A stretch of DNA of 64,000 nt from Cenococcum geophilum 1.58 (lineage: Eukaryota; Ascomycota; Dothideomycetes; Gloniales; Gloniaceae), in the NCBI GenBank assembly GCA_001692895.1, contig KV748205.1, positions 558,001 to 622,000 on the forward strand, given 5' to 3'. Positions 22,271 to 35,665 of this stretch are shown one piece after another (within the stretch, counting starts at the first letter, position 1; each line of letters begins with the position of its first letter). Both the position numbers and the translations under genes were made by a program. The notes beneath the pieces are model-generated. The model ran no database searches. It had not been told where the DNA came from and saw only the letters and a program-made list of their open reading frames with translations.

Positions 22271-22524
22271 GAAGAAATCTATAACTTACTAACTTATCGC
22301 CTATTCCTTCTATTTATATAATATAGCGTATATCTATTCTTATAACTGTTATACTTTTATCTTTTATCTTCTATATTTAATATATTTATCTCTTTACTAT
22401 ACCTAATATCTACCTTAGTAGTAGTTTACGTATCTTATTTAGTCTTATTATATATATTTTCTTATATTATAAGAGCCTATATAGATTAGGTATATCCCTA
22501 CTATAAATAGCAAAAGTATCTTTC
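22271..22524. other. very AT-rich spacer
   Basis: Between the end of the gypsy K LTR and the start of the gypsy C LTR. It consists almost wholly of A/T-rich words with no coding frame, no repeat partner noticed elsewhere in the window and no structure I can support. Confidence 0.5.
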
Positions 22525-22620
22525 TATTATAGTACTGGCAGAATTTAGTAGAACTTGGCAGAACTTAGTAAAGAGATGCGGTTATATAACTAGAGGGTTG
22601 TATAAAAGAACCTTACTTTA

Positions 22621-22823
22621 TATTAGGACGCCAAGGTCCTTAGGGTATATGGTAACGTGATAATAGTAGCGGAATGCAATAGGTATCTGGTTCTTAATAA
22701 AGTAGAACTGTAAAACTAAATTCTGTTGTTCTCTAATGCGGGGCGACTACGTTTTATAGGCGCCTCGCCTGCGCCTCGCCTGCGCTAAGCCGGTTATGGC
22801 TAGTGCGTCTCTATGGCCTAACA
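22621..22823 (-). repeat. 3' LTR of gypsy B
   Basis: 203 bp, starts TATTAGGACGCCAAGG (TG changed to TA) and ends GGCCTAACA. Same length as the partner at 28991. Confidence 0.9.
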
Positions 22824-22981
22824 ATTGCCCCCCCCTTCTTAAGCGGCTGTTCTTAGCCNACGCTATTATACAATAGGAGTGCTATTATTGCCCTTCTCTA
22901 AATAAAAAGTTTTTAATAAATTTAAGTAAATTAGATAATATAATAATAGGATAATATAATAATAGGATAATGTAATAATAG

Positions 22982-23977
22982 GACCTTATAGAGATCTATA
23001 AAGGTAGGAGTTCCCACCTAGGTAGGACATTAGATTTCCCTTCTAATTACATTTTAATTTATTTAGCCTACGACTTGCCTTCTTTACAATTTCTAATTAA
23101 CTATAAATCGCAAGCGCTAAGCTATCGGTCCGCCTGCTAGTAAACCTTCCGTAAGTATTCTTTATACTAGCTTATAGCTATCGCTAACCCTACTAAACGC
23201 TGTCTAAGCTTCCTCGTCGTTCGCAAGGTGCTCCCCCAGCCTTACTTAAACTAATTTGCCTCCGCTGCGCCAAGCGCGTAGCTACCGCTGGGTGGGCCAC
23301 CTACGGTAAGTAGGCTAACCGCAATTGCGGGTACTACCGACGACTAAATAAGTTGTGCCAACTAGTAAGTCTAAGTGCGTTAGTTTAGGTTTTAATAGCT
23401 AATAGACTAGGTCCCTAAGGCCTTCTATGGCCGCCTAAACGAGCTGCTTGCCCTTATTAATAGGGCTAAGCGCCGGCGGGTTACTGGCGGAGACATGGCT
23501 AACCTTAATACTTACGTCGCTGCCGTCCAGAAGTCCTTTACAAAGGATATTAAGGCCTTAGTGCGCACCGGCGCTAAGCACGGTCTCCGCCAGCGCCTAA
23601 AGGGCGAAGACTTTCCCTTACTTTAAGTGTAAGAATTATAGGCCATCCGTTATACCCTTAAAGGAATTCTTAACGTAATGCGCGCTTTAGTACGTATTAT
23701 AGCGTAGGTGTTTTGCCGTTATAGCGTATGCTAATAGTACCTATAGGCTAATATACCTCCTATTATAAGGGATAAGAAGGAGGATAAGGGTAAAGAGGAT
23801 AAGGAGGAGGGGGAGGAGGAAGATAAGGAGGGAGAGAAGGAGGAAAAGGAAGAAGGGGAGGAGAGGGAGGATTTATTGGAGCTGTAGAGTATCTATATTT
23901 CTATTAGCGTACTGCCGTTACTCTACCATCGTTCCGTTATTGCCCCACTAGTAGGGCGTAATCTTAGTTATAATTAA
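22982..23977 (+). pseudogene. decayed antisense reading frame between pol and 3' LTR of gypsy B
   Basis: On the strand opposite to gag-pol one frame stays readable for about 330 codons if TAA/TAG are taken as former CAA/CAG; there is no TGA in it. A run of about 74 codons (23411-23632) has no stop at all: VPKAFYGRLNELLALINRAK, then DMANLNTYVAAVQKSFTKDI, then TGAKHGLRQRLKGEDFPLL. A Glu/Lys-rich acidic tract follows (about 23775-23880) and the frame closes at TAA 23975-23977. It meets the pol end tail to tail. I recognise no family. The start is unclear; stops become dense before 22982. The region is visibly less AT-rich than the pol part. Antisense accessory frames at this position are known from some plant gypsy lineages. 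Confidence 0.5.
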
Positions 23978-23999
23978 AAGTTTTTTATTCTCCCGCCTA

Positions 24000-26900
24000 C
24001 TTTCTTTTCCATTTACCCCTTAAGGTAAAGTAACTATTATATATCTTCTTTACGTCCTTATTAATGTCCTCTGCTAAAACCTATTTATTATACTCTTTTA
24101 GCTAGCCTTTTTACTTAACTAGGTACTATAGGGTTTAGTTATATCCCTTCCTTCTATATACTTCTTCTACCTTATATTAATCCTCTTAGTCTACTTAATT
24201 ATCTAGCTTAATAGGCCCTAGTAGAGGGTCTCTAATAGTGCCCTTATATTATTTATATAGCTCTAGTAAGCTAATATAAAACACTAGGTAGATATAGTAA
24301 GATATAAATAGATATAGTTAGTATGCTTACTTTCTAACTAGTTTAGCTATATTAAAAGGTCTAATAAAGCATGCTATAAGTTTTTTATTTAGCCTTTTTA
24401 GTTTAAGGTTCTTAGTTAATAGTAAGACTAAATCTCCTACTTTATATGCCTATAGTTAGTAATAATAATTATAGTATTTCGCTTATGCCTTAGCGGCGTG
24501 CTCTTAGCGTTTTACCAGCGCTTTACGTTTAAAGGATATTCTTTTAATTTTTTTTAGAGGCGGCTAGAATAGAACTACTATTATTTACCTAAACCTTATA
24601 TTCTAGATATAGGTAAAACCTATAGCAGGTATAAAACGGGCTTATACCTATTATACTATGTTTAGCGTTATTATAGGCAAATTTAGCTAGTAATAAAAGG
24701 CCTGCCTAGTTGCTCTATTTTTTATTATAGAATATACGGAGGTAATACTCTAGGGTTTAGTTCTGGCGTTTTATTTACCCGTCCATTTATAAGTAAAAGG
24801 CCGTACTTAGCCTATGTTTTATCTTTATAGTAAAGCATAGCTCTAACTAAAACTTATTAGTGAAGATACTACCGCGATTAGATATAATCCCCCTAGGGAC
24901 TCTAAAACGGCGTACTACTTTATTAAGGAAGAGATCCGCGAGTTTAGTTATAGTAATAGTTTTTACTATAGGTAGATATAAGGCCATCTTAGTATAGCGG
25001 TTAACTATTATATATATTGCGTTATATACCTTATCGCCTTATTTACTAGGCGGTAGGCCTATAATAAAGTCTATTATAATCTTCTACTACAGCTAATCTA
25101 GGTAAAGTAGCGCTTAGAGCTTACTATAAAGGCGATATTAAGGCGTATATATATATTAGTATAAATTACAGGTAGAGATATAGTTTATAATATCCGCATT
25201 TATATTAGGCTAATAGTACTTACATAAAAGTAGATCTAGAGTCTTTTTCTTACTAAAGTGGCTAGCTAGGGCATTATTATGGTAGATTTATAGGAGCTTT
25301 ATATAAACTATTAGGTCTAGGGGTATATATAACCTCCTATAGTAATAAAGTAGTCTAGCGGAATTAAACTACCACACTAGCTTTAAGCGGGCGCGTTAAC
25401 GGCGTCTCGCCGTATCTACGCTATTACTACGCTTTTATAGTATAAGGTTATCTTTGGTTTAAGGTCCTTTAATAAGCTTAACGACTATTTCCGTACTAGA
25501 CTTATAAGCACTCTCTTAAGTACTAGCTTCTTTAACTTAGGTCCTTATTATATACTGCTTAACGGTATATATATAGGTTACCTAGTTAAACCGTAATGCT
25601 ATATAGCCCAGGTGTATTACCGTTAGGTTACTAGCTTATAGCTATAGAAACGATACCTCTATAAAAGGCTCGCTTTCTTATATACCTAATAAGACTTTTA
25701 CCTTAGGTTAGTGGCCTTACATTCCTAAAGTCCTTTAGAGTAGTAGTAGTATAGTGTCTTCTTCTAGCAGACCCCTTACGCCTAGGGGTTGCCTTAACGG
25801 CGCGTTTACGGGGTTCGTTTTTCCCGCCCTATGCTTAATTACAAAGTTATAAGCAGCTAATGCTATAGCCTATCTGGCTTACCGTCTATTAAGGGCTTTT
25901 ACTTTTATAAAACCCTTTAAATTATTATAATCTATAAGTACTTCTAGGCGGCTTAATAGCCCCTTAATATAGTATCTTCAATGCTTAAAAGCCTCTATAA
26001 TAGCTAGTAGCTCCTAATTATAGGTCTTATAATTACGCTTTACTAATAAAAGCTTTCTAGATTAGAAGGCTATCTTTAAATAGCTATAATATAATTACTG
26101 CTAGGCCTTATATAGAGGTATTAGTCTTTAACTAGGTTAGTAAGCCCGGCGTATAATATTATAGGAGCGGCGCCGTTATAAAGGCGTTATAGAGCCAGTA
26201 TATTACCTACTCTACCTCTTCTAGCTAACTAAAAGGCCTAGCTTTACGGCCGTTCTTTACTCCCTTAAGGAGATTAGTAATAGGCTTTATAATAGTAGAA
26301 TACTTATAGATAAACCGGTAATAGAAGTTAGTAAAACCTAAAAAGACCTAGACATCCCTATAGGATTAAGGGCTCTCCTACTTAGTAATAGCTTCTACCT
26401 AGCTAGGATCTATCGCTATGCCTTTAGGACTAATAATATATTTTAAGAACTTAACCTCTTATATACTAAACCTATACTTCTTAAGGTTTATATATAGTTA
26501 ATATTATCGCAACCTATATAGCACTTCTAGTACGTAGCACTAGTGTTCCTCTAGATTTTTAAAGAAAATTAGAATATTATTAAGGTAGACTATATAGAAG
26601 ACATCTACTAGTCCTAATAAGGCCCAATTAATATAGCCCTAAAAAGTCACTAGTCTATTAGTTAGCCTAAAAGGTAGAACTAAATACTTAAAGTAACCAT
26701 AACGCGTACGGAATGCCGTCTTTTACTTATTGCCCCAACGGATATAAAGGCGGTAGTATACATTTATTAGGTCTAATTTAGTAAAAATCTTAGAACCTGC
26801 TAAGCGGTCTAAGGTTTTACTAATTAATAGTAGTGCAAGATAATTCTTAATTATTACCTTATTAAGGCCTTTATAGTCTATACAAAGCTATAACTTCCTA

Positions 26901-28980
26901 TCTTTTTTAGGTATAAATAGGATAGGTACCCCTACAGGACTAGTACTTAGTTAGATTTAGCCTTTAGCTAAGGCGTTATCTAAGTACTCCTTTAGTACCT
27001 CTAGCTCTTTAACTAAGAGGTTATAAAGCGGTCTATATAGGACATCCTATCCCTCTTCTAGGTTAATAGTATAGTCGCCCTAGTAGTGTTAGGGTAGCTT
27101 TCCTACTTCCTTATATAAGAAGACATCGCTAGCTTCTTTTAACTATAGGAAAAGGACCAGTAAGTTGCCGTTATCTTATTTACTAAGTATTAATCCAGTA
27201 ATTACTAGGGTAAAGACCCTAGGTTCCCTCTAGAGAGACTCCGTAAAACCCTTAGGGGTTTATAGTAATAGGAATGAGCTATTTAGCTTCTATTACTATA
27301 CCTTCGCCTTATAATTAATAAGAAGTTAGGCCTTCTTTAACCCTAGTATACCTAGGGTAATAGGGGGGGATATATTAGCCATTCTATAGCAGATAAGGGT
27401 TACTTCCCTAATCCTACCCTAGCTGTCTTTTATTTATAATAGTACTTTATAGGCTTTATAGTAATATGCCTAAGTTTTATTTAACTAGGAGTAGGTAGGT
27501 AGTTTTACGTCTAGTGTCTCAAAGTTACACTCTATTATAAATCGCTAGTTAATTATATTTACTTCAGCACTAATATTAAGCATTACTAAGGTCTCCTTCC
27601 AGATCTGCTTAAAAAGGATTTTACCTAAGATAGTAATAGCTTCCTTATAATCTAGTAGGAGCTTATACCCTACGGCTATAAGGAGGTCTAAGGGCGCTTA
27701 TCTTTTCCTAGTATAGAGGTAGCGTTTATACTACTTAGCGGTGGTTAATTCCATTATAGCTCTTTATATTATTGCCACTAATGTCCTAGCTGCCTACATT
27801 TTAAGCAGTTTCCTTTAGGCTGAGTTAAACCCCCAGCGGTATTGCTTTACCCCGCCGTTAAGTTATTAGCAGTAGTTTTAGAGTCCGCTTTCCCTAAGTT
27901 ACCTAACTAGGTAGTCTTTATATTTAAGTTTATAGCGCGCCTATTGCTTCTACCCTATAGGGTACTTACGCTCTTTTAGTTTTCCTCTAATAGGGCAGCT
28001 AGGAAAACTAGCTAGTCTTAAATTTAAGGGAATTCTTAATAGTTAGTAATAGCAACCCATAGCTCTAGCCGTAGCTTCGCGAATAGATATATTATTAGAT
28101 GCTTTACATTATAAGAAGGGTTAATTTACGCTTTTAAGGAGGTTAGGTAAGCAGCAAACTCATTTACTAGTTAATTGGTTTGCTATATTGCCCTTAAATA
28201 GGTTAAGGCTATATAGAGTTCTTAATTAATAGGACTTTTAATCTAGTTAAGTAGGAATTCTATAAGCTCCTCCTAGAAAAACTATATATCTAAATAGTTA
28301 TCTTCGTACTATAGCTAAAGGGTTTAGTTAGTCCCCTTTATATATTGCATAGTAAACGCAACTTTAGTATCCTTATTTATAAAGCTATCGCGCTCTAAGT
28401 AAAACGTTAGCTTTAAGCTATCGCGGAAGTCTTAGTGCTCTTATATAGACTTGCTATAATATAGAGTAATCTTCTCTATCTTAACGGCCCGTTTTAATAG
28501 AGCGCCTAATATATTAGTAGCCCTCCGCTTAAGGCTTAAATGCATTAGGCTACCCCCTAAGTACTCTAATAGGATTATTTAAGGTTGTAGAGATAGGTTA
28601 GGAACAGGAGTCGACATCGCCTTACCGTGTTAACGCCGTTTTAGCACTTCTACCTCTTCTCTAAGTAAGTATAGTTTTCTTTACTCTAGGAGTTATAGCT
28701 TCTCGTTTTCTAGCCATTATATTTCTTCCTATATATTCCCTTTACTTATAGCTTCCGGTTCTATCTGGGATAATATAGGTTTACCTATATTATTCTAGGG
28801 CCGATCCCTAGTCTTGGTAGTATACACTACGCTAATACGCCCGCGTCTCGCTATTAGGTCAATAAGCTATAATATAGTTAATAAATATAGGTTGTCTTCT
28901 TAACAGAGGGTTGCCGCTATATAGTTGTGGCCTTTATAGACCGCTATATTGTCGGGCCACTACCTCTAAAAAGGGATAAG
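24000..28980 (-). pseudogene. gag-pol remnant of gypsy B
   Basis: Translating the minus strand gives gag, zinc knuckle, protease, reverse transcriptase, RNase H, integrase and chromodomain-like pieces in the normal Ty3/gypsy order. Stops are almost all TAA/TAG at expected Gln or Trp positions, and active-site Asp codons appear as Asn (YLNN). This is the usual RIP outcome. No product is possible. Confidence 0.8.
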
Positions 28981-28990
28981 AATTTAGTAC

Positions 28991-29193
28991 TGTTAGGACG
29001 CTAAGGTCCTTAGGGCATATAGTAATATAATAATAGTAGTGGAATGCAATAGGTATCTGGTTCTTAATAGAGTAGAACTATAAAACTAAATTCTGTTATT
29101 CTCTAATATAGGGCGACTACGTTTTGTAGGCGCCTTGCCTACGCCTTGCCTGCGCTAAGCTGGTTATAGCTAGTGCGTCTCTATAGCCTAACA
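28991..29193 (-). repeat. 5' LTR of gypsy B
   Basis: 203 bp, starts TGTTAGGACGCTAAGG and ends ATAGCCTAACA, directly followed by the CTTTA duplication. Confidence 0.9.
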
Positions 29194-29327
29194 CTTTAAA
29201 TAGTACTACTCCTCTTCTTTTCCTTTCCTTTCTCTAGTTTTAGGTCCTTATTTATAAACTACTAATTATATAGGCTTATGCGCGTTATATTGCTATATTA
29301 GTACTATAATTAACTAAGTTACTAATA

Positions 29328-30414
29328 TTATCTAAAGCTTAACTACCTTTCTTTCTAAGAAGGAACTTAAATATATTTATGGAAAAGAATAAAATAAGAA
29401 CTAGACTAAGAATATAAATAGAATATAAACCCTAAGAACCGGATATATATAGACTAGAACCCCCTAAGCAGAGCTTATAATAGCTAATATTAAAATTAAA
29501 TAATTACAAGAGCCGTTAGAAACTAGAGAAACTCCTATATTTAATAATAAGTTATTCTTAAATACCTAAAGACTTACTATAATCCTATAGGCCCTATCTT
29601 AGCGCCTTAGTAGATCCTCTAAAGCCTATATAGTATAGTTATAGTTAGTAAAGGTCGCGGACCTCCTACTACTTATAGATGGGATAGACCCTATATTTAA
29701 TAACTAGAAGCTCTAATTATAGGATAAACTTAAAGTTAATACTAACTACTTCCCTATACCCTAGGCTAAAATAGCCTATATATTTAGCCGTATTAGTAAA
29801 GACACCTAAATATACTTACGCCTGTAATATACTAAGTGTTAGACCTTACGCTACCTATATGGTATATATAGGCTAAAGAGCTTATAAGGTATTCTAACCA
29901 ATAGTCCGTCTAGTCGCGAGACACTACTGCTACCTTTTTAGTGGTTTGTATAGTTAAGTAGGTTAGGCTTTAGCATAACACTAAGGTCTTAATAGACCCT
30001 TTATCTCTAAAGAAAAAATAATTAACTACTTATCTTCTATTTATAAGGACCGCTTTAAGATATAAAACGCCCGTCTTAATTATAAAGGCCTAAATCCCCT
30101 AGAAAATCCTATTACTAGACCTCTTTAATACGCTTACCCTAAACCTATAGCGAGCCGTACTACTAGTTTTTACTACTATATAAATATTAAAGAAACTTAT
30201 AAACTAATATCTAGCTATTAACTAAGGACTGTATTAAATTAAGTTATATACCAATTAGCTAAAAACTAGAAACCTTTTAAATTAGGCTATAAGTACTAAG
30301 AACGGCCTATAGTGCCCTAATATAATCTGCGACTCCTATAACACTAGCTATATAGCTAGTCTTACCCTAAATCTAGGGTATACTTAGCCTATATATAAAA
30401 GCCCCTATATATAA
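29328..30414 (+). pseudogene. gag remnant of gypsy C
   Basis: Plus-strand pieces such as DGIDPIFNN, DKLKVNTNYFPIP and AKIAYIFSRISKDT are the conserved capsid pattern of fungal Ty3/gypsy gag (target positioning, then 'NAD-Y' and 'YV-SRTSG' like segments). Many TAA/TAG codons interrupt it. The frame is broken off by the insertion of gypsy D at 30415. Confidence 0.65.
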
Positions 30415-30641
30415 TGTTAGCGACTTAGTTAATCGAGATATAAGTACGGCAAAAGGGTCGCGCAAGCGTATGCGATTAGATTGTCTATAAACGAGAATCT
30501 AAAGCTAGGGAAAGGAAAGGAGAAGAAGAGCAGCGCCGTTCGGTGTTTTATAAGATCTTCGCGTCACGTAATCGCAATATGCGGCAATCTATAGCAATCT
30601 GTGGCAACTTGCTAGTGCGAAGTTCTGCCAGTGCCGTAACA
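30415..30641 (-). repeat. 3' LTR of gypsy D
   Basis: 227 bp, TGTTAGCGACTTAG..GTGCCGTAACA, next to the polypurine-tract complement. Retains more CpG and CpA than the partner LTR. Confidence 0.9.
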
Positions 30642-33600
30642 TTACCCCCCCCTCTAAAAAAGCCTGCCCTTAGGCTTTGTTGCTAAAAGTCTTAGTAAGA
30701 GAATCTGACTAATTAGATAACTTTAACCGCCGGTTAAAGTTCCTAGATATTTTAACACCTTATATAACTAAGAAATTTCTAGGGTGTTTTTATCCTTATA
30801 TTCTTCTGGTAGCTTATTATCTTTATTATATTAGCATTCTATCCACTTATCTAGGTACTTTAGCGGTCTGGGTTTATTAGGGTAACGGCTATAAAACTTC
30901 TAAAGCTTATAGGGACTACCTATAAAGTTCTATATAGGGTACTAAGTGGGGTCTAAGTTATATCCTTTCCAACTAATATAATACTTTAATGTTCCCTTTA
31001 TAAGTTTATAGGCCAGCATTTCTTTAATTTCCTATTTATTATCGCTATTAACTTAAATTAGTAGGGGAGGTTTATTCTTTTATCCGGGNAGTAAGTTATT
31101 TATAGCTTTTTATAGCTTATCCGGTAAGAAGATAGGGTGAACTTTAATTAAGTTTAGGAGCTTAACCTTATATAAGTTACCTACTTTATTAAGAATCTTA
31201 TACGGTCCTACTATCTTATAGTCTAGCTTACGGCTAGGCCGTTCTATCTTCTAGTTCTTTATTATAATCTAGACTATATTACCTATAGTAAAGTTAGGCT
31301 TACGCCTATGCTTATTCGCCTACTATTTTATTAATTTCTAGGCCTTTTCTAGGTTTATATAGGCTACTTTCCAAACTTTTTCTAAGCGCTTAGCATACTA
31401 CTAGGCTTCCTTATAAGATAGTTTTTCGCGTATAGTCTGGGGCCCTTTTGGTCTTTCCTAGTTAAAGCTTATATAGGGTAGGTAACCCATTTCTAGTTAA
31501 ATAGGGGCAAATCCGGTAGAGTTATAGGGTAGGGTCGCTTGGGCGTAGTTTATTAAGGGTAATAGTTTAGCCTAGTTATCCTAGAAGTAGTTAATAAAAG
31601 GCTAGAGTCTCTAGTCTAAGTATTAATTTATAATCTCTATTTAACCGTCTATTTGGGGGTAATATACTATAAAAAGCTTTAGCTCAATGCCTAAGATTTA
31701 GGTAAACTTATTTTAAAAGGCTAATATAAACTGCGGCTTATAGTCGGATATAATAGTATCTAGTAGTCCGTAAATTTGGTAGACGTAGTAAATATACAGT
31801 TAGGCTGCCTCTTTAGTATTAATATTCTTATAATAGGGAATTAAGAATAGGCGCTTACTAAAGCAGTTAACTAGGATTATAACTATATTATATCTATTAT
31901 AGTTTAGGGGTAGCTTATAAAAGTCTATAGAGACATATTACTAGGAGCGGTTGGGTATTAGAAGGGGTTTTAATAGTCCTAGGGTTTTATCTCGTGGAAT
32001 TATAAACCTATAACAGTTATTACAGTTTCGTATATAGCGGTTAATATCTATAATTATTCCGGGCCAGTAGTAGCGGTCACTAATAATCCTACGGGTTTTA
32101 TTTTTTTTAGGGTAGGCTGTAAAGACCTAGGTATATACTTCGGCAATAAGCTAAGTCCGTAAGTTCTGTTCCTCTACTACTACTAGCCGTTTATAATGCT
32201 TAAGTAGTCCACTTTTAAGGGACTATAGGCTAGAAACGTTCTTTGCCTTTTCGCGGTACTCCTATAGAGAAGGGGCCGTACGGTTTACCTATAGTAGTTT
32301 ATTAATAAGGTTTAGTTCCATAGAGTTAATAGGGCATATCTTAGTATCTAAAGAGTCTATATTTAGTTCTGCCTATATTTAGAAGTTAAGGTACTCTAAT
32401 TATAGTAGCGCTTAGGTCTATAATAAGATCTTTACGGCTATCTAGTTATTTATATCCTGTTTACACCTTATAAGAGCGTCTATATAGTTAGTGGCGCCTA
32501 GCCTATATATAATTAGGAAGTTAAACTAAAATAGGGTATCCGCCTAGCGCGCCTATTAGGCTATAAGGGCCTTTATTATTATAAAATATTTTAAGGCCTT
32601 ATAATTAGAAACTACCTAAATAGACTTAGGGGTGCCTTTTAGTTAGGCTCGCCAGTGCTAAAAGCTAGAGATAATAGCTAGCATTTCTTTATTATAAATT
32701 AGGTAGTTTAGCTTAGCATCTACTATAGTCTTTAAATAGTAAGTAATAGGGTACTATTCTCTGTTTATCTACTTTTGGGAGTAAACGCTAGCTATAACAC
32801 TATCTAAGGCATTGGTTTCTAGCATTAAAGGCCGTTCTAGGTTAAAGTGGGCGAGTAAGGGAGTAGAGACTAGTCGTTTCTTAAGCTCGTTAAAGGCCTG
32901 CCTATATACGGTATTAAAGTAAAAGGGCCGGTCCTTATAGGTAAGTAGGCTTAGTAGCCGGGCAATTCTGCTATAGTTTTTAATAAAGCGTTAGTAGAAG
33001 TTACAGAACCCTAAGAATAACTATACCCCCTTTATAGTCCTTAGGGGTACCTATTAGTTAATTACGGCCGTCTTTTCTAAGTCTGCCTTAATTCCGTTTA
33101 TACTAATAATAAACCTTAAGTACTTTATACGCTTAACACTAAATTTTAACTTCTTAATATTAGCTTAGAGGCTAGCTTCCTAAAGCCGTTATAGAACTTT
33201 ATAGATATACTCTTTATATTCCAGTTTATTTTTAGAGTAGATTATAATATTATCCAGGTATACTATACAGAAGTTATTAAGGTAGTTAAATAGTATGTTA
33301 TTTATATATCGTTAGTATATAGCCAGTCCGTTAGTTAGTCTAAAAGGTAGTACTTTATATTTATACGTTCCGTAATAGGTCTAAAATATAGTAAGGTTTT
33401 CTAATTTAGGGTTTATCCTAATTTGGTAAAAAGCCTAGCGGATATTAAGCTTTATAAAGATCTTAGCTTTACTTATTTAGGCTAAAGCCTTATTAAGTAA
33501 AGGCAGTAGGTAGCGGTCTTTAAGGGTTAAATTATTAAGCTTATGGTAGTTAATACAGAAACGAAGTCCTCTATTTAGCTTTTTGGTAAAGAAAATAGGT

Positions 33601-34322
33601 AAGTTAAAAGGGGCTTAACTAGGCTTAATAAAGCCCTTATCCAGGTTATTAATAAAATACTACTTTATAGCCTATAATTCAGCAGTAAATTACTATTAAA
33701 GGGGGCTATAGCTAAGGGTAACTACCTTGTCCGGCTTAATTTTAATCTTATAGTCGTATAGTCGGTAAGGCGGGAATATATTAGATGCTGCTTTAGAGAA
33801 GGTATTTTTTAAATTTTTAGTATTAATAGGGCAGTTTTTGTTCTACTAGCTCCTTATCTATAAGCTTACCTTTCTCTTAGGCTAGGGCTTCTTTCTCTTT
33901 AATTATTTAATTAATTTTGTATAAGCTAGTTATAAAGGTAACGGTATTAGGCTAAACTAGGTTTTAGTAGAATCCTATAGCGCTAATATAGCAGATATTA
34001 ACTGGCGGAAGGTCTGTAGGTTTCTTTACAGATATTTATTAGGCTATATTTTGCGGTATAAGGTTTATAGTCTTCCTTAGCTTACGTTCCATTTTCCGTA
34101 AGTTATCCTTTTAGTTTATTAGTTTGGTGTATTATCTAATATCCCTAGCCTTTCTTTATGGCTGCGTAGGGCCTAGGTTCTCTATTAGGGACTTAGCTAG
34201 GCTATTACTAACTTCCTAAGTCTTTAGTGCGGGTAGTGTAACACAGGTAGTCTGGGGGCGGCGTAGTATATAGATCTGTTGCGGATTAAGCTATATATCC
34301 TTTTTAAAAGCCTAGTCCCTAC
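30642..34322 (-). pseudogene. pol remnant of gypsy D
   Basis: Minus-strand homology to Ty3/gypsy reverse transcriptase (YLDNIIIYSK near 33250) lies among integrase and RNase H-like pieces to its left. The right edge is cut by gypsy E inside the protease to reverse-transcriptase region. RIP stops throughout. Confidence 0.7.
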
Positions 34323-34742
34323 TGTTACGGACGCTTTAAGTACGATGCTACGACTACTTGGAGAAGAGTTGGAAGAAGCTAGTTGGTTAATACGGGCACG
34401 GTTTAAGATGGAGCCGGTAGAACCATGTGATAAGGAATAGTAAGCGAGTTACATAATATTGTACGCAGTGTACGCAGTATACGAAGGGAACGTATGTACA
34501 ATATATATAATATGTATATTACGTATAAGAAGGATTTTATAGGAGTACGGTTATGTATTTAAGGACCCTTAGTCCCTACCTAGATAGTTCCTTCCTTATA
34601 GTAATTCTTAGAATATAATTAGAGTTAATCTGTTAGGTAACTACTCCACCAGTTGTTATTATGTTATTAACTTACTTATAATACCTATACACCTAGCCTA
34701 ATAACGAGCCTACTGTAGTACTTGCTATAAGGTTCCGTTATA
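34323..34742 (+). repeat. 5' LTR of gypsy E
   Basis: 420 bp, starts TGTTACGGACGCTTTAAG and ends GGTTCCGTTATA. Differences from the right copy are almost all C/T or G/A transitions. Confidence 0.92.
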
Positions 34743-35080
34743 TAATTACTACCTGGTTACGGTTTTAATAAGTTAAATAATATGCCACCAAAAGCAGCCA
34801 CTATAACGCCATTGACGGCGGCAACCACCTTAAAATTAGGAAACGACACCAGTATGGTAAATACTGACTCACAGCAGCATCAGGAAATTTTTTTTTGGGC
34901 ACGTTGTCGCAAGCGAAAATCGGGGTCTGCAAAACCTGCGTAAGTCGCGATTTTAGCGATTTGCGGCAACTTGCGGCGATTTGCTACAAATACATAGGCT
35001 ACCCATGTAAATCNCCGCAAATTGCGACTTAAGTAGACCCTAATTTTCGGCTGCAACAAAAACGCAACAAAAATACTATA

Positions 35081-35665
35081 AAGCTCTACACGAAGCTCTA
35101 CACAAAGCTCTGCACGAAGCTCTGCACAAAGCTCTACACGAAGCTCTGCACGAAGCTCTGCACGAAGCTCTGCACGAGGCTCTGCACAAAGCTCTACACG
35201 AAGCTCTGCACGAAGCTCTGCACGAAGCTCTAATACGAAGCTCTGCGTATAGAGGCTCTGTACGAGGCTCTGCACGAAGCTCTACACGAGGCTCTGCACG
35301 AAGCTCTACACGAAGCTTTGCACGAAGCTCTACACGAAGCTTTGCACGAAGCTCTACACGAGGCTCTACACGAAGCTCTACACGAAGCTCTACACGAAGC
35401 TCTACACGAAGCTCTACACGAAGCTCTACACGAAGCTCTATACGAAGCTCTACACGAAGCTCTGCATAAAGCTCTACACGAAGCTCTACACAAGGCTCTA
35501 CACGAAGCTCTACGTACAGAGGCTCTGCACGAGGCTTTGCGCGAAGCTCTACATACGGAGGCTCTACACGAAGCTCTGCACGAAGCTCTACACGAAGCTC
35601 TACGTACAGAGGCTCTGCACGAGGCTTTGCGCGACATACGGAGGCTCTACACGAAGCTCTGCATC
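35081..35665. repeat. 12-bp minisatellite array (module a) in element F
   Basis: About 48 tandem copies of GAAGCTCTACAC with variants (GCAC, GAGGCT, TACGTACAGAG). The unit is the complement of the GTGTAGAGCTTC array in element G. It produces artificial repeated-peptide frames on both strands. Confidence 0.9.

Larger units (their letters stand above)
22621..29193 (-). mobile_element. gypsy B: complete but dead Ty3/gypsy chromovirus-type element
   Basis: Two 203-bp LTRs (22621-22823 and 28991-29193, TGTTAGGACGC..GCCTAACA) are flanked by an exact 5-bp duplication CTTTA (22616-22620, 29194-29198). A polypyrimidine run next to the left LTR (ATTGCCCCCCCC) is the complement of the polypurine tract, so the element runs right to left. 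On the minus strand, in order: gag with a decayed zinc knuckle (about 27772-27807), protease, reverse transcriptase with YLNNIL for YLDDIL at 26570-26587, RNase H, integrase with a KVGDLVLLLTKNLKLK segment near 24400-24430, and a chromodomain-like end near 24070-24130. Pol ends near 24000. Inserted in the LTR of gypsy C. Confidence 0.88.

Noticed and set aside
22982..23977. Host gene captured by gypsy B
   Set aside because: No introns, no recognisable host family and RIP damage equal to the element; an element-encoded antisense frame is the simpler view, though capture cannot be ruled out.
35274..35665. Possible CRISPR array because of regular repeats
   Set aside because: Units are contiguous with no spacers, and the context is a eukaryotic transposable element.
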